A program made the position numbers and the translations under genes. The notes below the pieces were generated by a model that did no database searches, was not told the origin of the DNA, and was given only the letters and a program-made list of their open reading frames with translations. DNA of 7,795 nucleotides from AM-2324 sp964225135 (lineage in GTDB: Bacteria; Bacteroidota; Bacteroidia; Chitinophagales; Saprospiraceae): assembly GCA_964225135.1 (NCBI GenBank), contig CAXQNQ010000178.1, forward strand, positions 1 to 7,795. Direction: 5' to 3'. Below are positions 5,801 through 7,795 of this stretch, piece after piece (position 1 is the first letter of the stretch; each line of letters opens with the position of its first letter).

Positions 5801-5916
5801 GTGTTATTTTTCTGTGAACTTCCTCGAAATAACTAAAATTGGGTACTGACAATCTGCAATTTAAAAATTTCAATTATCATTAATGTTAAAGTACTCATTT
5901 TGAGCTGCTAAAATCT

Positions 5917-5947
5917 TTTGTTATCTGCTTATTTAGTCCTACATTTA
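5917..5947 (+). promoter_or_regulatory. Bacteroidota-type promoter of the large surface protein gene
   Basis: TTTG at 5917-5920, a 19-bp spacer, and TACATTTA at 5940-5947 match TTTG-N19-TAnnTTTG with only the last base differing. It lies 49 bp before the ATG at 5997. The predicted start near 5952 gives a leader of about 45 nt that opens with a hairpin. The spacing and the -7 core are the same as in the promoter at 5543-5573. Confidence 0.7.
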
Positions 5948-5951
5948 CGAA

Positions 5952-5967
5952 GTAAACTTCGGTTTAC
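5952..5967 (+). promoter_or_regulatory. cUUCGg tetraloop hairpin at the predicted 5' end of the mRNA
   Basis: GUAAAC (5952-5957), loop UUCG (5958-5961), GUUUAC (5962-5967): a perfect 6-bp stem closed by C-G around the exceptionally stable UUCG loop. It starts about where transcription from 5917-5947 is expected to start. No T-tract follows, so it is not a terminator. A competing stem UUUAC (5944-5948) with GUAAA (5952-5956) is possible only if transcription starts further upstream. A stabilising 5' stem-loop is the simplest reading. Confidence 0.5.
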
Positions 5968-5996
5968 AAAATAAGCTATTGACAAACGACGTACTC

Positions 5997-7795
5997 ATGA
6001 AAAAGTTCTACACAAGAATTACACTTCCTTTATTTTTGACTATACTTTTTTTTAGTCATGCTAAAGCTCAGCTTACTTTAACTGCTGCCTTTGATGGTCC
6101 TCTGACTGGAGGAATTCCAAAAGGTATTGAAATTTATGTTTCTGAAGATATTCCTGATTTAAGTATATACGGTGTTGGATCTGCTAATAATGGTGGCGGG
6201 ACTGATGGCCAAGAATTTACTTTTCCTGCTGTTTCTGCAACAGCTGGGACATACATCTACGTAGCTTCAGAATCAACTGCATTTACAAGCTATTTTGGAT
6301 TTGCTCCTAATTATACATCAAGCTCGATGGGAATTAATGGAGACGATGCTGTAGAGCTTTTTCAAAATGGAACAGTAATAGATGTTTTTGGTGATATCAA
6401 TGTAGATGGTACTGGTCAAGCTTGGGAGTATTTAGATGGTTGGGCATACCGAGTTTCCGAAACTGGACCTGATGGATCAGTGTTTGCATTAAGCAATTGG
6501 AATTTCTCTGGAATAAATGTTTTAGATGGTTGTTCAGACAACACATCTTGTGCTTCTGTCATTCCTTTAGGAACTTATTTGCCCCCAGTAACAGCAATAA
6601 CCCCATTCATTTCTGAAATTCATTACGATAATGCTAGTACTGATGTGGATGAGTCAGTAGAAATTACTGGATCTGCAGGTTTTGATTTAACAGGATATAG
6701 CATAGTAAAATATAATGGTAGTAATGGAACTGTATATGGTTCCGATGTACTATCTGTTACCATTCCAGATGAAGGTTCAGGCTTTGGTGCTATTTGTATC
6801 AATTATCCTGCCAATGGCATGCAAAATGGTGCACCAGATGGTGTAGCTTTTGTTGATCCTAATGGAGTTGTTCTAGAATTTTTGTCTTATGAAGGTGATT
6901 TCACTGCTACTGATGGACCAGCAGTGGGCATGAACTCAACAGATATTGGAGTAGCTGAGACCAGTTCTACCCCTGTGGGAGAATCCCTTCAACTTACAGA
7001 CATAGGTTGGGCTGGTCCAACAACCGCTTCTTGTGGAACAATAAATGTTGGACTCACTGTTGGTGCAACACCTATTGTTTTGGCAGTTACTATGGATGCA
7101 GGAGTTACTTGTCCTGATGGTGTAGATGGTGCATTAACCGTTACAGTAACTGGAAGTACAGGTCCATTTGATTATGTATGGAGTACAGGTGATGAATCAC
7201 TTAATGATGCTTCAACTTCCAATACAATCTCCGGATTAGCTGTAGGTGATTATGATGTTGTAGTAACTGATTTGTCTTCAGGTCTAGCTGTTTCAGCAAG
7301 TGGAACTGTAACAGGACCTTCCATTATTTTGATTGCTGATGCAGGGGAGGACTTTGAAGTTTGTGAGGGAGATGAAATCCTACTAGCTGCTGTTGCTAAT
7401 GGTGCTGGATCTTGGACTGGAGGTCTAGGTTCTTTTGCAGATGCGACTGCACTTTCGACTACATATACTGCTGATGCTTCTGAAGTAGGTTCAACTGTAA
7501 CACTTACTTGGACTACTACGGATAATTCAGGTACTTGTTCTGATGTTTCAGATGATGTATCTGTTTCGATTGCAGCTGCACCAAATGCAGAATTTTCTTA
7601 CGATGCAGCAGAATATTGTCCAACAGGTGATGTTGTGCAAGCTATTCATGATACAGGTACACCTGGGTATTTCTCATATGAGGTAGTATCGGGTGGTCCA
7701 AGTTTAGATATTGATCCTGCTACGGGTACTTTTGATCCTTCTAATTCCGATCAAGGAACCTATGACATTACGAATGTAGTTTCTGGTTATCCGAA
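5997..7795 (+). CDS. Large secreted multidomain surface protein with two lamin-tail-like domains, SprB-like repeat and Ig-like modules (C-terminus beyond window)
   Basis: 599 residues are visible and the frame is open at the right edge. The signal peptide is residues 1-24 (MKK start, hydrophobic core, cleavage after AKA before Q25). Residues about 25-195 resemble the lamin-tail-like domain found beside secreted nucleases (KGIEIYVSE, NGDDAVELFQNG, LSNWNF near its end). Residues 204 to about 338 are a second such domain of a distinct subtype (FISEIHYDN, NGAPDGVAFVD, LSYEGDFTATDGPA, TDIGVAE). Residues about 364-424 match an SprB repeat (DGVDGALTVTVTG, then LAVGDYDVVVTD). From about 447 come Ig/PKD-like units of the gliding and type IX cargo kind (ADAGEDFEVCEGDEILLAAV; then GGPSLDIDPATGTFDPSNSDQGTYDI). 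No catalytic domain is visible yet. Role is probably cell-surface adhesion or a secreted enzyme scaffold; a C-terminal type IX sorting tail would be expected outside the window. The ATG at 5997 is set by the signal peptide. Confidence 0.85.
   Translation, partial: MKKFYTRITLPLFLTILFFSHAKAQLTLTAAFDGPLTGGIPKGIEIYVSEDIPDLSIYGVGSANNGGGTDGQEFTFPAVSATAGTYIYVASESTAFTSYFGFAPNYTSSSMGINGDDAVELFQNGTVIDVFGDINVDGTGQAWEYLDGWAYRVSETGPDGSVFALSNWNFSGINVLDGCSDNTSCASVIPLGTYLPPVTAITPFISEIHYDNASTDVDESVEITGSAGFDLTGYSIVKYNGSNGTVYGSDVLSVTIPDEGSGFGAICINYPANGMQNGAPDGVAFVDPNGVVLEFLSYEGDFTATDGPAVGMNSTDIGVAETSSTPVGESLQLTDIGWAGPTTASCGTINVGLTVGATPIVLAVTMDAGVTCPDGVDGALTVTVTGSTGPFDYVWSTGDESLNDASTSNTISGLAVGDYDVVVTDLSSGLAVSASGTVTGPSIILIADAGEDFEVCEGDEILLAAVANGAGSWTGGLGSFADATALSTTYTADASEVGSTVTLTWTTTDNSGTCSDVSDDVSVSIAAAPNAEFSYDAAEYCPTGDVVQAIHDTGTPGYFSYEVVSGGPSLDIDPATGTFDPSNSDQGTYDITNVVSGYP

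Larger units (their letters stand above)
5518..5996. other. 479-bp gene-free region with two promoters and one terminator
   Basis: No credible protein gene lies here. An ORF starting at 5599 is AT-rich and low in complexity, and it runs straight through the strong terminator at 5774-5800, so it is judged spurious. The stretch contains a promoter (5543-5573), a hairpin (5595-5624), a terminator (5774-5800), a second promoter (5917-5947) and a 5'-leader hairpin (5952-5967). Between 5801 and 5916 I see only AT-rich DNA with no clear signal. Confidence 0.8.

Noticed and set aside
5599..5817. 72-codon rightward ORF in the spacer
   Set aside because: It starts inside the 12-bp hairpin, is low-complexity, and runs through the intrinsic terminator at 5774-5800. 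It has no domain or start context.
5891..5998. GTACTCAT repeated at 5891-5898 and 5991-5998, the second copy spanning the start codon
   Set aside because: It is only 8 bp, without extension on either side; likely to be chance, though worth a glance if regulator sites are sought.

Overview
The window looks like chromosomal DNA from an AT-rich member of the Bacteroidota. Four things point there: promoter-like elements of the TTTG-N19-TAnnTTTG type, start codons mostly without a Shine-Dalgarno sequence, a very long secreted protein with lamin-tail-like and SprB-like modules (typical of type IX secretion bacteria), and a CcmB/CcmC pair of the Bacteroidota type. A Saprospiria-like lineage is plausible, but the sequence alone does not prove it. 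No phage, insertion sequence, CRISPR array, tRNA or rRNA was seen.

Left part (1-2510, minus strand): a tight three-gene operon read right to left. It holds a uridine phosphorylase-like enzyme, then ccmB (5-nt gap), then ccmC/ccsA (11-nt gap), which runs off the left edge. The last two belong to cytochrome c maturation. The CcmC homologue carries an unusual periplasmic insertion of about 125 residues between its first two membrane helices. The spacer 2511-2609 separates this operon from a rightward pair and holds a short palindrome and two near-identical 14-bp repeats.

Middle (2610-5517): a secreted protein with YadA-head-like repeats, a degenerate endosialidase-chaperone-like domain and a coiled coil is followed 1 nt later by a small ArsC/Spx-family thioredoxin-fold protein. 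The latter converges, with a 4-bp overlap, on a small lipoprotein gene on the minus strand. Divergent from the lipoprotein is a LuxE/PaaK-type acyl-adenylating enzyme; its promoter-like element sits so close to the ATG that the mRNA may be leaderless.

Right part (5518-7795): a 479-bp gene-free stretch holds two well-formed Bacteroidota promoters and one strong intrinsic terminator. The first promoter and the terminator bracket about 220 nt with a 12-bp hairpin and no credible ORF, so a small RNA is likely. The second promoter serves the large surface protein that fills the rest of the window and runs off the right edge. Its predicted transcript starts with a cUUCGg-capped hairpin.

The genes do not form one obvious pathway. 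The window reads as ordinary core and accessory chromosome with a few structural curiosities. The small-RNA locus and the modified CcmC are the best candidates for something undescribed.
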